Shown: piece after piece, positions 35,834-43,552 of the stretch
Position numbering within the stretch: position 1 is the first letter of the stretch
Layout: each line of letters begins with the position of its first letter
DNA from: Rhodococcus sp. ABRD24
GTDB lineage: Bacteria > Actinomycetota > Actinomycetes > Mycobacteriales > Mycobacteriaceae
Direction of reading: 5' to 3'
Length of the DNA: 64,000 nucleotides
Assembly (NCBI RefSeq): GCF_004328705.1
Contig: NZ_CP035319.1
Span: 1,364,001-1,428,000, forward strand
Program-made: the position numbers and the translations under genes
Notes under the pieces: model-generated
What the model was told of the DNA's origin: nothing
Seen by the model: only the letters and a program-made list of their open reading frames with translations
The model's database searches: none

Positions 35834-37531
35834 GTGACATTCTCGGACTGGGGTGGACGCCTCGTTCCGTTCCCCGAGGATCGTGCTGACCGCTACCGCG
35901 ACAGCGGTGAGTGGAGCGCCGATCCCACCGGGCGGCGGCTACACCAGATCGCCACCCGGTTCCCGGACCGACCGGCGGTGATCACCGCCCGAGGGCAGAT
36001 GAGCTTCGCAGAACTCGATCGCCGCACGGACCAGATCGCGGCCGGGCTGATCCGACTCGGGCTCCAGCGACTCGATCCCGTCATCTTCCAGCTCACCAAC
36101 CGCCTGGAGACAGTCCTCGCGTGGTACGGCTGCATCAAGGCCGGGCTGGTCCCGGTGGCGACACTGGCCGCGCACCGCATGCACGAGATCGGGCACATCA
36201 GTCGCAAGGTAGGCGCCGTCGCGCACCTCGTCGAGGCGAATCTGCCCACCTTCGATCTCGTCGAGTTCGCCCGCGAACACGCCGACGGACACCCCACCGT
36301 GCGGCACATCATCAGCGTCGGCGATGCGGACAGCAACGACCGGGCCGACGTGACTCGACTCGAAGATCTCGGGCTCGAGATCGATCCCCACACCGCGCAT
36401 GACATCGTCGAGCAGATCGCGGCACACACCGATGCCTGCGACGTGGCTGCGTTCCAGCTCTCCGGTGGCACCACCGGAGTTCCCAAGGTCATCCCGCGCA
36501 TCCACGCCGAATACTGGAACAATGCGCTGCTGTATGCACAACGGCTCGGATGGGACGAGAACAGTCGCGTCGCCCATCTGATCCCGATCATCCACAACGC
36601 CGGCATCTCGTGCGGGCTCCACGCCGCGCACTCGGTCGGCGCCTGCCTGGTCCTGGCCACCGCTGATGCCCCCACCGCCTTCCAGCTCATGGCGCGGACG
36701 AAGGCGACCGAGGTTCTCATCGGGCACGGCCACTACCAGGCAGTGCTGACTCCGGACTTCGACCAGGCTGAACCCTGGCTCAAACGCGTCATCCTCTCCG
36801 GCGCCAAGGTTCCGCACGAGCTGTTCGAGCGCGTCGACGACGGAACCGGACGCTGGGCCGGTCAGTTGTTCGGCATGGCCGAGGGATTGTTCACGGTGAC
36901 CCCACTCGACGCCCCCGCACAAGCCCGAATGACAACTGTGGGTACCGCCATCTCGGCCGATGACGAGATACGCATCCTCGAACCCGGCACCGAGAACGAG
37001 CTCGGCGACGGGGAGGTCGGAGAACTGTGCTGCCGAGGCCCGTACACGCTCCCCGGCTATTTCGACGCCCCGGACCACAACCGGGACGCCTTCACCTCCG
37101 ACGGCTTCTACCGCACCGGGGACCTCGGCGCGATGACGGTGATCGACGGCGCACGTTATCTGTCGATCGAGGGTCGGATCAAGGATCTCATCAACCGGGG
37201 TGGCGAGAAGATCAACGCCGAGGAGGTCGAGCTGCTTCTGCTCGAGCATCCCGATATCGCGAACGCGGCGGTGGTCGCCATGCCCGACCCCCGGCTCGGA
37301 GAGAAGACTTGCGCATACGTGGTGTCGATCAACGGAGAAGCTGTGCCCATGCGCGACATTCAGGAGCACTTGTCGCGGCTCGGAGTCGCCAAGTTCAAGT
37401 GGCCCGAACGGCTCGAGTGGGTGACGACCTTGCCACACACGAACGTGAACAAGATCGACAAGAAACGACTGCGCGCCGAGATCGCGGCGAAGGTGGCCAA
37501 CGAGGCCGACTCACGCCGCGTGGACGCATAG
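35834..37531 (+). CDS. Aryl acid-CoA ligase / adenylating enzyme (EntE/salicylyl-CoA synthetase-like)
   Basis: 565 residues. The start is GTG 35834 with AAGGAG seven bases upstream. ANL-superfamily motifs are LSGGTTGVPKVIPR (P-loop), FGMAEGLFT (A5, in the style of DHB-AMP ligases), YRTGDLGAM (A7), IEGRIKDLINRGGEKI (A8) and NKIDKK (A10, catalytic Lys). The HNAGISCGLH segment corresponds to the aryl-binding HNxxLxxPG region of 2,3-dihydroxybenzoate/salicylate adenylating enzymes. It probably activates salicylate or a similar aromatic acid to its CoA ester for the hydroxylase at 37703. It ends the transcript before the hairpin at 37559. Confidence 0.88.
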   Translation: MTFSDWGGRLVPFPEDRADRYRDSGEWSADPTGRRLHQIATRFPDRPAVITARGQMSFAELDRRTDQIAAGLIRLGLQRLDPVIFQLTNRLETVLAWYGCIKAGLVPVATLAAHRMHEIGHISRKVGAVAHLVEANLPTFDLVEFAREHADGHPTVRHIISVGDADSNDRADVTRLEDLGLEIDPHTAHDIVEQIAAHTDACDVAAFQLSGGTTGVPKVIPRIHAEYWNNALLYAQRLGWDENSRVAHLIPIIHNAGISCGLHAAHSVGACLVLATADAPTAFQLMARTKATEVLIGHGHYQAVLTPDFDQAEPWLKRVILSGAKVPHELFERVDDGTGRWAGQLFGMAEGLFTVTPLDAPAQARMTTVGTAISADDEIRILEPGTENELGDGEVGELCCRGPYTLPGYFDAPDHNRDAFTSDGFYRTGDLGAMTVIDGARYLSIEGRIKDLINRGGEKINAEEVELLLLEHPDIANAAVVAMPDPRLGEKTCAYVVSINGEAVPMRDIQEHLSRLGVAKFKWPERLEWVTTLPHTNVNKIDKKRLRAEIAAKVANEADSRRVDA

Positions 37532-37558
37532 ATCGGTAGTTCTACCGCACCTCAATAC

Positions 37559-37591
37559 CTTCGGGGCATGCCTGACCGGCATGCCCCGAAG
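37559..37591 (+). terminator. Intrinsic terminator after ligase
   Basis: A perfect 14-base inverted repeat, CTTCGGGGCATGCC (37559-37572) and GGCATGCCCCGAAG (37578-37591), with a 5-base loop, begins 27 bases after the ligase stop. Confidence 0.85.
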
Positions 37592-37650
37592 TCCTTGAAC
37601 GCAGCAGCCGATCTTCCGTCCCCCTCACGGAGACAACCGAGTTGACCTTT

Positions 37651-37684
37651 CGACGTATGCGTAGAATAATCTACGTATACGTCA
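37651..37684. promoter_or_regulatory. Regulon operator, copy 4 (best conserved)
   Basis: The arms match at 14 of 17 positions around a centre between 37667 and 37668; GACGTATGCGTAGA and TCTACGTATACGTC differ by one base. It lies 18 bases before the flavoprotein start and is the clearest of the four copies. Confidence 0.75.
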
Positions 37685-37702
37685 CAGAGAGTGGAGTTCG
37701 TC

Positions 37703-39310
37703 ATGAATCTCGAGCGAGTAGCAGTACTGGGCGGCGGACCAGGCGGCCTCTACGCCGCAAGGCTGATCAAACGCAGCCATCCGAACGCCGAGGTGACCGT
37801 CTACGAACAGAGCCCCCCGGATCAGACGTTCGGTTTCGGAGTCGGCCTGGCGTCTCGCACTCAACGAAACCTGCGGGAAGCCGACCCGGCATCGCTCGAA
37901 GCCATCGTGGCGGCCGCGCACGCCCACGAAATGTCGATGCAGGTCGGCGACCAGAGCGCCCGTCTCGCGCACGGCGATCTCCTCGCTATCGCACGCACAA
38001 CCCTGCTCGCCGTCCTCCAGCAACAGGCCCAAAATGCCGGGGTGCAAATACATTTCGGCGAACGTCGTGAAGCGGCAGAGCTCGATGCGGACCTGATCAT
38101 CGCCGCCGACGGCATCAACAGCGCCACCCGTACGCAGATGTCCGACGCATTCGGGCCCCGCATCGATACCGGCGCCGGCCTCTACCTGTGGTGCGGAACC
38201 GACTTCGCGCTCCCCAGGGCCATCTTCATCCCAGTCACCACCGAGCACGGCACCTTCGTCGCGCACGCCTACCCGTATGCCGCCGACCGCAGCACCTTCC
38301 TCATCGAAACCGACGAGGAAACTTGGCGGCGAGCAGGATTCGACGTCTCCACCGACCGGACCGCCCCCACCGACAGCGACGAGTTCGCTCTCGAGTACCT
38401 GCAGAACGCGTTTGCCGAGACCCTCCAACACCACCGGCTGATCGGAAATCGCACCCGGTGGACGCACTTTCGCACCATTTCGTGCGAGCACTGGCACAGC
38501 GGCAACATCGTCCTGCTCGGCGACGCCACCCACACCGCTCACTACTCCATCGGCTCAGGCACCAAATTGGCCATGGAGGACGCCATCGTCCTCGACCGCG
38601 CACTCACCACCGCATCGACCATCGAGGAGGCGCTCACCGAGTACGAGCGGGTGCGGCGCCCCGCCGTCGAATACCTCCAGGAGATCGCGCACCGCAGTGA
38701 GCTCTGGTGGGAGTCGTTCCCGCAGCGGATGAACCTGCCCCTCGAACAGCTGATGATCGCTTACATGACCCGAGCCGGGAAGGTCAGCGTCAGCCGTTTC
38801 CACGACTCGGCCCCCGACCTGGTCCGAAAGGGGCTCGCCGGCTACGCCAACGTACCGGCCGACTCGGTCCCCACCACCGCTATCGCGGACTGGATCCTCG
38901 CGCAGCCCCTCGACCATGACCACGGCCGATTCGAGCAGCGCGTAGCGACTGCGGACCTGCGTGAGGCCGACACTACGTCGATACTCGACATCGATGTCGA
39001 CTCCGCATGGGGATCCGAAGCCAACGACATCGTCGAGAATGCACCCGATGCACGCGTCCTCTGGCTGACCGGCCCCTCCAGTCGGGCAGCTGTCCTCACC
39101 CGGCTCGATCTCGCCGAACGACTCCGGCTCGATCTCGCCGAACGTCGCCGGCACCGAGCCGGCACGCTGGTGGTGGTCGAAGCCCCCGCCTCATACCGTG
39201 ACGACATCGCCGACGGCCTGGCCAGCGCACGCATCGACCTCGCCTTCTTCAGCGAGCCCGCATCCACACCGACCGATCCAGCGTTCTCGGCATCAGGGGC
39301 ATCGGCATGA
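37703..39310 (+). CDS. Salicylyl-CoA 5-hydroxylase-like FAD monooxygenase
   Basis: 535 residues from ATG 37703 (ATG 37691 is also in frame). Residues 1-395 match the FAD domain of salicylyl-CoA 5-hydroxylase and anthraniloyl-CoA monooxygenase: VAVLGGGPGGLYAARLIKRS, TFGFGVGLAS, AADGINSATR, GNIVLLGDATHTAHYSIGSG and KLAMEDAI. These enzymes hydroxylate aryl-CoA thioesters. The usual OYE half of the bifunctional relatives is absent. The last 130 residues end in RVLWLTGPSSRAAVLTRLDL and VVVEAPASYRDD, like the tail of those proteins. A 24-base in-frame duplication lies at 39101-39144. With the ligase and thioesterase it would convert an aryl acid to a gentisate-type diol. Confidence 0.85.
   Translation: MNLERVAVLGGGPGGLYAARLIKRSHPNAEVTVYEQSPPDQTFGFGVGLASRTQRNLREADPASLEAIVAAAHAHEMSMQVGDQSARLAHGDLLAIARTTLLAVLQQQAQNAGVQIHFGERREAAELDADLIIAADGINSATRTQMSDAFGPRIDTGAGLYLWCGTDFALPRAIFIPVTTEHGTFVAHAYPYAADRSTFLIETDEETWRRAGFDVSTDRTAPTDSDEFALEYLQNAFAETLQHHRLIGNRTRWTHFRTISCEHWHSGNIVLLGDATHTAHYSIGSGTKLAMEDAIVLDRALTTASTIEEALTEYERVRRPAVEYLQEIAHRSELWWESFPQRMNLPLEQLMIAYMTRAGKVSVSRFHDSAPDLVRKGLAGYANVPADSVPTTAIADWILAQPLDHDHGRFEQRVATADLREADTTSILDIDVDSAWGSEANDIVENAPDARVLWLTGPSSRAAVLTRLDLAERLRLDLAERRRHRAGTLVVVEAPASYRDDIADGLASARIDLAFFSEPASTPTDPAFSASGASA
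39101..39144 (+). repeat. In-frame tandem duplication within the flavin hydroxylase gene
   Basis: CGGCTCGATCTCGCCGAACG occurs at 39101-39120 and again at 39125-39144, with a period of 24 bases, duplicating the eight codons for RLDLAERL without breaking the frame. Confidence 0.9.
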
Positions 39311-39347
39311 GCGCGGGCCCGTCTCCCGCTCCCGTTATCCTTCGGGC

Positions 39348-40133
39348 ATGACACGCGAGGAAGCCGCGGCCAGAAGCCGTCCCCGGGGACAACGTAAGTC
39401 GACCACGACCAGCCAGGCCACGGCCGAGGGCACCGTGAGCCGCAGCAACCCCCGTCGTGAGCTCGTGGAAAAGCAAATGATGGAGCAGGCCACTCGGCTG
39501 TTCGCGGAGAAGGGCTTCGCGAGCACGACACTGCAGGACATCGCCGATGCGACCGGCCTGACCCGGCCGGCCCTGTACCACTACGTGGCGAACAAGGACG
39601 AACTCCTCTCCCGCCTCGTGAGTGAAAGTACCGAGACACCCGCGACTCTCCTGCACGAAATCAACGAGCGCGCGGAGCTCGGCCCAACCGAGAAACTGCG
39701 ACAGATGGCGACCGCCATCGCCCTGCACCAGGCGCAAGGACCGGACAGATTCCGGCTGATCATCCGATCCGAAGCCGAACTTCCGGACGACATCGCGTCC
39801 ACGTATCAGCAGAGCCGCCGACACGTTCTCAAGGAATTCATCCGCGTCATCGAGGAGGGAATCCGAGTCGGCGAGATGCGCCCCGTGGACCCCCGCACCG
39901 CGGCACTCGGAGTCATCGGCATGATCAACTGGATCGCCTGGTGGCACCAGCCTGGCGACCTCGAGAACGACCGGGCAGTCGCAACCCAACTCGCGGACAT
40001 GGCATTACGGTCGCTGGTTCAAGAGAATCCACATCCCGAAACACCCGAAGGCCCCGCCCGCGCCATCGCCCTGCTTCGTCAGGACCTCAACTATCTGGAG
40101 CGGCTCCTCGACGAATCTCGGACGTCGGACTGA
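39348..40133 (+). CDS. TetR-family transcriptional regulator
   Basis: 261 residues from ATG 39348; the preceding open frame overlaps the hydroxylase end and is not used. The helix-turn-helix is ATRLFAEKGFASTTLQDIADATGLTRPALYHYVANKDELL (about 48-88), after a basic N-terminal arm (RSRPRGQRKS). The ligand domain is all-helical with a C-terminal extension. It lies 37 bases after the hydroxylase gene, whose promoter holds the best copy of the 34-base operator, so it is the prime candidate for the regulator of the whole 22-40 kb regulon. An aryl-CoA ester is a plausible effector (inference). Confidence 0.88.
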   Translation: MTREEAAARSRPRGQRKSTTTSQATAEGTVSRSNPRRELVEKQMMEQATRLFAEKGFASTTLQDIADATGLTRPALYHYVANKDELLSRLVSESTETPATLLHEINERAELGPTEKLRQMATAIALHQAQGPDRFRLIIRSEAELPDDIASTYQQSRRHVLKEFIRVIEEGIRVGEMRPVDPRTAALGVIGMINWIAWWHQPGDLENDRAVATQLADMALRSLVQENPHPETPEGPARAIALLRQDLNYLERLLDESRTSD

Positions 40134-40145
40134 AACGACGTTCTC

Positions 40146-40181
40146 GGCGCATGCGGTCTCCTAGTCGAGCCCGCATGCGCC
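40146..40181. terminator. Bidirectional terminator between TetR and 40161 gene
   Basis: GGCGCATGCGG (40146-40156) and CCGCATGCGCC (40171-40181) are perfect 11-base repeats with a 14-base loop. The right arm overlaps the last codons of the converging minus-strand gene. Confidence 0.7.
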
Positions 40182-40706
40182 ACGCAGCTCCCGCGTGATC
40201 TCGTCCCACACCGTGGCGTAGGACGCGATCCCGGGCGCGGCGATCCACTCGACGTCTCCGGCCTTCGACTTCTGCAGGGCCTCGGCGAACAGATCCTGGT
40301 ACCGCGACAGGCGCGGCACGAACGCGGAGACGTCGTCGAATACATCCTGCGCCTTCTTGTCGAGGGCGGCGAGCGCGTCCAGATCGACCGCGCCGGCCAG
40401 AAGTTCACGCAGCGGGCCGTCCAGCTCGACGAAGCGCTCGTGGATCTCTGCGATCGAGTCCTCGTCGATCGACACCCGCTCGGCGTCGAGCTGGTCGCCG
40501 AGCTCGGCGATGCCCTCGGCAGTGAGTGCGAATGCGCCGTCACCTGCCGCCTCGGCCTTGCCCTGCGCCAGCAGCGCATCGCGCGCTGCCTCCGCGGACG
40601 CGGTGGCCACACCGAGCTGCGCGGCGAGAACATCGACCGTCACCCGCTCCTTCAGTCGGATCGTCTGCAGCAGTGCCAGTTCGTCGACGTTGCCCGCGAA
40701 GGCCAT
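40161..40706 (-). CDS. Winged-helix-like protein of unknown function downstream of eutC
   Basis: 181 residues from ATG 40706; the longer open frame overlapping eutC is rejected. The first 70 residues look like a winged helix (LLQTIRLKERVTVDVLAAQLGV, then FALTAEGIAELGDQL). The rest is helical (ELLAGAVDLDALAALDKKAQ, RLSRYQDLFAEALQ) and resembles C-terminal domains found in some actinobacterial PEP-utilising or MarR-like proteins. There is no catalytic motif. It lies 40 bases after eutC on the same strand and probably belongs to the ethanolamine operon, perhaps as a regulator or accessory protein. Confidence 0.65.
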   Translation of the reverse strand: MAFAGNVDELALLQTIRLKERVTVDVLAAQLGVATASAEAARDALLAQGKAEAAGDGAFALTAEGIAELGDQLDAERVSIDEDSIAEIHERFVELDGPLRELLAGAVDLDALAALDKKAQDVFDDVSAFVPRLSRYQDLFAEALQKSKAGDVEWIAAPGIASYATVWDEITRELRGACGLD

Positions 40707-40746
40707 CGTGTTCTCCTCGTGTGTGCCGATAGGTCCGACAGGAAAC

Positions 40747-41499
40747 CTACAGCTCGAGGATCGTCGCCGGGAACGCCTGCGGGACCGAGCGAGAGGTGTC
40801 CTTGAGTACGACACCCGAGCGACCGAGTCGGCGGGCGCCGTCGACCAGCGCCGACACCACCCGCGCGGCGTCCCGGTAGCCGAGGCCGTCGGGCGGATGG
40901 ATGTTCGACACACAGTTCCGGTCGGCGTCCGCGCGGCCGGGCCGAGGCAGGTGCGTGAGGTAGATCCCCAGGCTGTCGGCAACGGAGAGACCGGGGCGTT
41001 CGCCGATCACGACGAGCAGGATGCCCACCCCGAGCGCATCCCCGACGTGGTCGCCGAGCGCGACGCGGGCATCGGTGGCGATCACCGGCGGCGCGATGCG
41101 GTAGCGCCCCGAGAGCGCCTCCGCGAGCGCAGCCAGGAGCGGGACGCCGTGCCTGGTGAGAGCGCGTGGCGACAGGCCGTCGGCGAGGACGAACCCGACG
41201 TCCGCGTCGGTCCGGCTCACCGGCTCGAGGGTCTCCGGAACCCGCCCCAGATCGGGGCGACGCAGGTACTCACCACGGTTGCGCGCCCGGCTCCGCACGA
41301 GGACCGGCTCGCCGAGTCCCACAGCGGCCACCCGGGCCGCGAACGCCTCGGCGTCGAGCGGATCGTGCACCGCGTCCCGCGCCGCGGCGTGCGCGGCCCG
41401 CAGCTCGAGAACTCGGTCGGTGGGCAGCGCGTCACCCGCGCGGCCGAGCCCGATCCGGGCCTGAGTGCTACGCCGCAGGTCTTCCCACACGCCGCTCAT
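40747..41499 (-). CDS. eutC: Ethanolamine ammonia-lyase small subunit
   Basis: 250 residues. Start ATG 41499 overlaps the eutB stop (ATGA), showing coupled translation and excluding the longer frame. Typical EutC features are RSTQARIGLGRAGDALPT near the N-terminus (family: TxARIGLGRAG), GLSPRALTRHG, LLVVIGERPGLSVADSLGIY and HPPDGLGYRDAA. With EutB it forms the adenosylcobalamin-dependent enzyme that turns ethanolamine into acetaldehyde and ammonia. Confidence 0.95.
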   Translation of the reverse strand: MSGVWEDLRRSTQARIGLGRAGDALPTDRVLELRAAHAAARDAVHDPLDAEAFAARVAAVGLGEPVLVRSRARNRGEYLRRPDLGRVPETLEPVSRTDADVGFVLADGLSPRALTRHGVPLLAALAEALSGRYRIAPPVIATDARVALGDHVGDALGVGILLVVIGERPGLSVADSLGIYLTHLPRPGRADADRNCVSNIHPPDGLGYRDAARVVSALVDGARRLGRSGVVLKDTSRSVPQAFPATILEL

Positions 41500-42908
41500 C
41501 GCCCCACCACCAGTTCCCGCAGCGGCGACGATTCGACATCGACGGGCAGGATCCGCCCGTCCGCATCGGCCATTCCGAGCCCCCGCAACCACTCCTCGAA
41601 CTCGGGTGTCGGCCGCAGCCCCAGCACGCGGCGGACGTACAGCGCGTCGTGGAACGACAGGCTCTGATAGCCGAGCATGACGTCGTCCGCACCGGGGACG
41701 GTGATGACGAAGGCGGTCCCGGCCACACCGAGCAGGGTGAGCAGGCCGTCCATATCGTCCTGGTCGGCCTCGGCATGGTTGGTGTAGCAGACATCGACGC
41801 CCATCGGCAGGCCCAGCAGCTTGCCGCAGAAGTGATCCTCGAGCCCGGCCCGGATGATCTGCTTGCCGTCGTACAGGTACTCGGGTCCGATGAAGCCGAC
41901 GACGGTGTTCACCAGCAGTGGTTCGAGGTCCCGGGCCACCGCGTACGCCCGCGCCTCGAGCGTCTGCTGGTCGACCGGACGGCCACCGGCTCCGAGGTGC
42001 GCGCCAGCCGACAGCGCCGAACCCTGCCCCGTCTCGAGATACATGAGGTTGTTCCCGACCGTGCCGCGGCGCAGGGACCGTCCCGCCTCGTTGGCCTCCC
42101 GCAGCAGCGAGATGTCCACCCCGAAACCGGAATTGGCGCCCTCAGTTCCCGCGACCGACTGGAAGACGAGGTCGACGGGCGCACCGGCATACACGAGGTC
42201 GAGCGTGGTGGTGACGTGCGAGAGCACGCAGGACTGCACCGGGATGTCGAAGCGCTGCCGGATGTCATCGAGCAGGTGCACCAGTTCGGACGTCGCCTGC
42301 GGGGAGTCCGTCGCCGGATTGATACCGATCACCGCGTCGCCGCAGCCCATGAGCAGACCGTCCAGCGTCGCGGCCGCGATCCCGCGCGGATCGTCGGTCG
42401 GATGGTTGGGCTGCAGGCGTGTCGCAAGTGTGCCCGGATGCCCGATCGTGGTCCGGAACGCGGACGTCACAGTGATCGCCCGCGCGACGGCGATCAGGTC
42501 CTGATTACGCATGATCTTGCTGACCGCGGCCACCATCTCCGGCGTCAGGCCCCGCGAGACGGCAGCTAGAGCCGCAGCCGCATCGGGACCCGCGGCGGTC
42601 TCCAGCAGCCAGTCACGCAGGCCCCCGACCGTGAGGTGGGAGACGGCTCCGAACGCCACGCGGTCGTGGGAGTCGACGATGAGGCGGGAGACCTCGTCGT
42701 CCTCGTAGGGCACCACCAGATCGTCGAGGAACGTGCCGAGCGGCAGATCCGCCAGTACCCACTGAGCTGCGGCCCGTTCCGCGTCGGATTCGGCGGCACA
42801 CCCGGCCAACTCGTCACCCGAACGCAGCGGCGTGGCCTTCGCCATGAGGTCGACGAGACCGTCGAACGTGTAGGACGTTCCCGAGATCTGTTTGCTGTAC
42901 CGCGTCAT
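41496..42908 (-). CDS. eutB: Ethanolamine ammonia-lyase large subunit
   Basis: 470 residues, slightly longer than the enterobacterial form. It carries family blocks KANEAD-like LMAKATPLRSGDELAG, the long barrel with IGHPGTLATRLQPNHPTDDP, DAVIGINPATDSP, FQSVAGTEGANSGFGVDI and CYTNHAEADQDD. The (beta/alpha)8 barrel binds ethanolamine above the adenosylcobalamin cofactor. There are no eut microcompartment shell genes nearby, so acetaldehyde is presumably handled in the cytosol by the dehydrogenases at 43549 and 44651. Start ATG 42908; the 113-base gap upstream may hold its own promoter. Confidence 0.95.
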   Translation of the reverse strand: MTRYSKQISGTSYTFDGLVDLMAKATPLRSGDELAGCAAESDAERAAAQWVLADLPLGTFLDDLVVPYEDDEVSRLIVDSHDRVAFGAVSHLTVGGLRDWLLETAAGPDAAAALAAVSRGLTPEMVAAVSKIMRNQDLIAVARAITVTSAFRTTIGHPGTLATRLQPNHPTDDPRGIAAATLDGLLMGCGDAVIGINPATDSPQATSELVHLLDDIRQRFDIPVQSCVLSHVTTTLDLVYAGAPVDLVFQSVAGTEGANSGFGVDISLLREANEAGRSLRRGTVGNNLMYLETGQGSALSAGAHLGAGGRPVDQQTLEARAYAVARDLEPLLVNTVVGFIGPEYLYDGKQIIRAGLEDHFCGKLLGLPMGVDVCYTNHAEADQDDMDGLLTLLGVAGTAFVITVPGADDVMLGYQSLSFHDALYVRRVLGLRPTPEFEEWLRGLGMADADGRILPVDVESSPLRELVVGR

Positions 42909-43021
42909 TCGAGTTCCTCACCGCTACCGACAACGCCCACAGCGCCGGGGTGCTGTCCACGAGGGGGCGTCGTCACCCACCGAGTATGGAGCGCCGCGAT
43001 CACCGATTCGTGACGGTCGAG

Positions 43022-43552
43022 TTACGACTGCCGATTGGGCACCGGACACGCGTCGGCGGCCTCCGCCACGACCAGTGGAAGCGGCGACGGGCCTGGCCGA
43101 ACGCCCAGAGCCCAGTCCGCGCCCACCATCGGGGTGTCGGTCGAGAGGGCGGTCAGTTCGTCTGCGTCGAACACCCTGCCGCGACTGAGCAGCCGCAAGC
43201 CCTCGGGCGCCTCGAGGCTGAAGCCGGCGCCGCGGCCGGGCACCACGTCGAGCACCAGTTGCGTGTGCTTCCACGCGTCGAACTGCGGACCCGAGATCCA
43301 CAGCGGCACGGCGTCGTCGTCCTGCGGCTCGGTGGCGCCGGCTTCCCCGACGCCGAGACGCAAGTCGAGCACACCGAGCAGGACGTCACGATCGCCGATC
43401 ACGAACTCCCCCAATGGGAAGCACATGGGCGCCGATCCGTCGCAACAGCCGCCGGACTGGTGCAGCATGAGCGGGCCGTGGACGTCGGCCAGGTGTCGTA
43501 GTAGCGAGGCGGCCGCCGCGGTCACGACCGCCCGCGGCGGCGCCGCGGTCAC
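43022..43552 (-). CDS. DUF779 protein associated with aldehyde dehydrogenase
   Basis: 176 residues from GTG 43552, which overlaps the alcohol dehydrogenase stop (GTGA). The N-terminal half has the DUF779 signature HLADVHGPLMLHQSGGCCDG then PMCFPLGEF, with a conserved CC pair, and WKHTQLVLDVVPGRGAGFSL follows. DUF779 genes are found next to acetaldehyde dehydrogenase genes in many bacteria, but their biochemical role is not established. The Cys pair and His suggest metal or thiol chemistry. Confidence 0.88.
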   Translation of the reverse strand: MTAAPPRAVVTAAAASLLRHLADVHGPLMLHQSGGCCDGSAPMCFPLGEFVIGDRDVLLGVLDLRLGVGEAGATEPQDDDAVPLWISGPQFDAWKHTQLVLDVVPGRGAGFSLEAPEGLRLLSRGRVFDADELTALSTDTPMVGADWALGVRPGPSPLPLVVAEAADACPVPNRQS

